Source: Phyllobacteriaceae bacterium UBA1940
GTDB lineage: Bacteria; Pseudomonadota; Alphaproteobacteria; Rhizobiales; Rhizobiaceae
Reading direction: 5' to 3'
NCBI GenBank assembly: GCA_002336975.1
Contig: DDFA01000125.1
Location: 1 to 13,163, forward strand
Length of the DNA stretch: 13,163 nt
In this document: in pieces, positions 12,599 through 13,163 of the stretch
How positions within the stretch are numbered: position 1 is the first letter of the stretch
Layout: each line of letters starts with the position of its first letter
Position numbers and translations under genes: made by a program
Notes under the pieces: model-generated
The model's database searches: none
What the model was told of the DNA's origin: nothing
The model's input: only the letters and a program-made list of their open reading frames with translations

Positions 12599-13163
12599 CA
12601 TCCTGAAGGCCCAGGCGGCGGGCATCGCGGCGGTGGCGGCGGGCATAACGCTGCCTGCCGCCGCCCAGCCCGTGCCGGGCGGTGTGAGCGCGCTGGAGAT
12701 CAAGTGGGACAAGGCGCCCTGCCGGTTCTGCGGCACGGGCTGCGGCGTCATGGTGGGCGTCAAGGAAGGCAAGGTCGTCGCCACGCATGGCGACATGCAG
12801 GCCGAGGTGAACCGCGGCCTCAACTGCATCAAGGGCTATTTCCTGTCGAAGATCATGTACGGCGCCGACCGCCTGACGACGCCGCTCTTGCGCAAGCGCG
12901 ACGGCGCCTATGCCAAGGACGGCGAGTTCGAGCCGGTGACCTGGGAGGAGGCCTTCGACGTGATGGCCGAGCAGGCCAAGAAGGTGCTGAAGGAGAAGGG
13001 GCCGACGGCGCTTGGCATGTTCGGCTCCGGCCAGTGGACGATCTTCGAGGGCTATGCCGCCACCAAGCTGATGCGCGCCGGCTTCCGTTCGAACAATCTC
13101 GACCCGAACGCCCGCCATTGCATGGCGTCCGCCGCCGTCGCCTTCATGCGCACCTTCGGCATG
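12573..13163 (+). CDS. napA: NapA, periplasmic nitrate reductase catalytic subunit (5' part, runs off the window)
   Basis: The first 197 codons are present and open to the window edge. NapA reduces nitrate to nitrite in the periplasm using a bis-MGD molybdenum centre and one [4Fe-4S] cluster. Visible features are a Tat signal ([20 protein letters not shown], residues 5-24) with a likely cleavage after AAA near 31, the cluster ligands C50, C53, C57 and C85 (CRFCGTGC... NCIKG), and the molybdenum-ligating Cys, C183, in NARHCMAS. Full-length NapA has about 830 residues, so roughly three quarters is missing. The ATG at 12573 follows GGAAGGGA (12556-12563). The electron-donor genes napB and napC are expected downstream, outside the window. 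Confidence 0.98.
   Translation, partial: MGSELTRRDILKAQAAGIAAVAAGITLPAAAQPVPGGVSALEIKWDKAPCRFCGTGCGVMVGVKEGKVVATHGDMQAEVNRGLNCIKGYFLSKIMYGADRLTTPLLRKRDGAYAKDGEFEPVTWEEAFDVMAEQAKKVLKEKGPTALGMFGSGQWTIFEGYAATKLMRAGFRSNNLDPNARHCMASAAVAFMRTFGM

Overview
This window is a denitrification island from a GC-rich alphaproteobacterium, most likely a member of the Rhizobiaceae (Ensifer, Rhizobium, Agrobacterium or Shinella type). The placement rests on three things: gene content and order (norQD, hemN, nnrS, nirK-nirV, nnrR, nap), the class I copper nitrite reductase with a Tat signal, and the NnrR-type regulator. This is a judgement from reading the sequence; no database search was run. No RNA genes, CRISPR arrays or mobile elements were seen.

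Layout, left to right. (1) Positions 1-2850, plus strand: a short 3' coding end, probably norB, then norQ and norD. NorQ and NorD are the AAA+ ATPase and the VWA partner that activate nitric oxide reductase. A bidirectional hairpin terminator (2870-2905) separates norD from convergent hemN. (2) 2911-4263, minus strand: hemN, oxygen-independent coproporphyrinogen III dehydrogenase, which supplies heme without oxygen. (3) 4487-6963, plus strand: a tight four-gene operon of unassigned function. It encodes a DUF2249 protein with a Cys-rich tail, a polytopic membrane protein resembling NnrS or heme-copper oxidases, a protein with two DUF2249-like units, and a MIP18/DUF59-family protein. It ends at a second bidirectional terminator (6969-6999). 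(4) 7005-8210, minus strand: nnrS. (5) 8426-11364, plus strand: nirK, nirV and nnrR, with a strong hairpin between nirK and nirV. (6) 11613 to the end, plus strand: napE, napF, napD and the first 197 codons of napA, encoding periplasmic nitrate reductase, preceded by an unusually AT-rich leader.

The parts cover nitrate to nitrite (Nap), nitrite to NO (NirK), NO to N2O (Nor, activated by NorQD), heme supply (HemN), NO tolerance (NnrS) and NO sensing (NnrR). Both divergent intergenic regions (hemN/DUF2249 and nnrS/nirK) contain two TTG-N8-CAA palindromes. Each has a TAG-beginning -10-like hexamer 31-32 nt from the palindrome centre, the geometry of a class II Crp/Fnr-family promoter. NnrR, encoded in the same window, is the natural candidate to bind them. 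The DUF2249/membrane/DUF2249/DUF59 operon therefore appears to be co-regulated with nirK, nnrS and hemN, and it is the best candidate here for an undescribed function.
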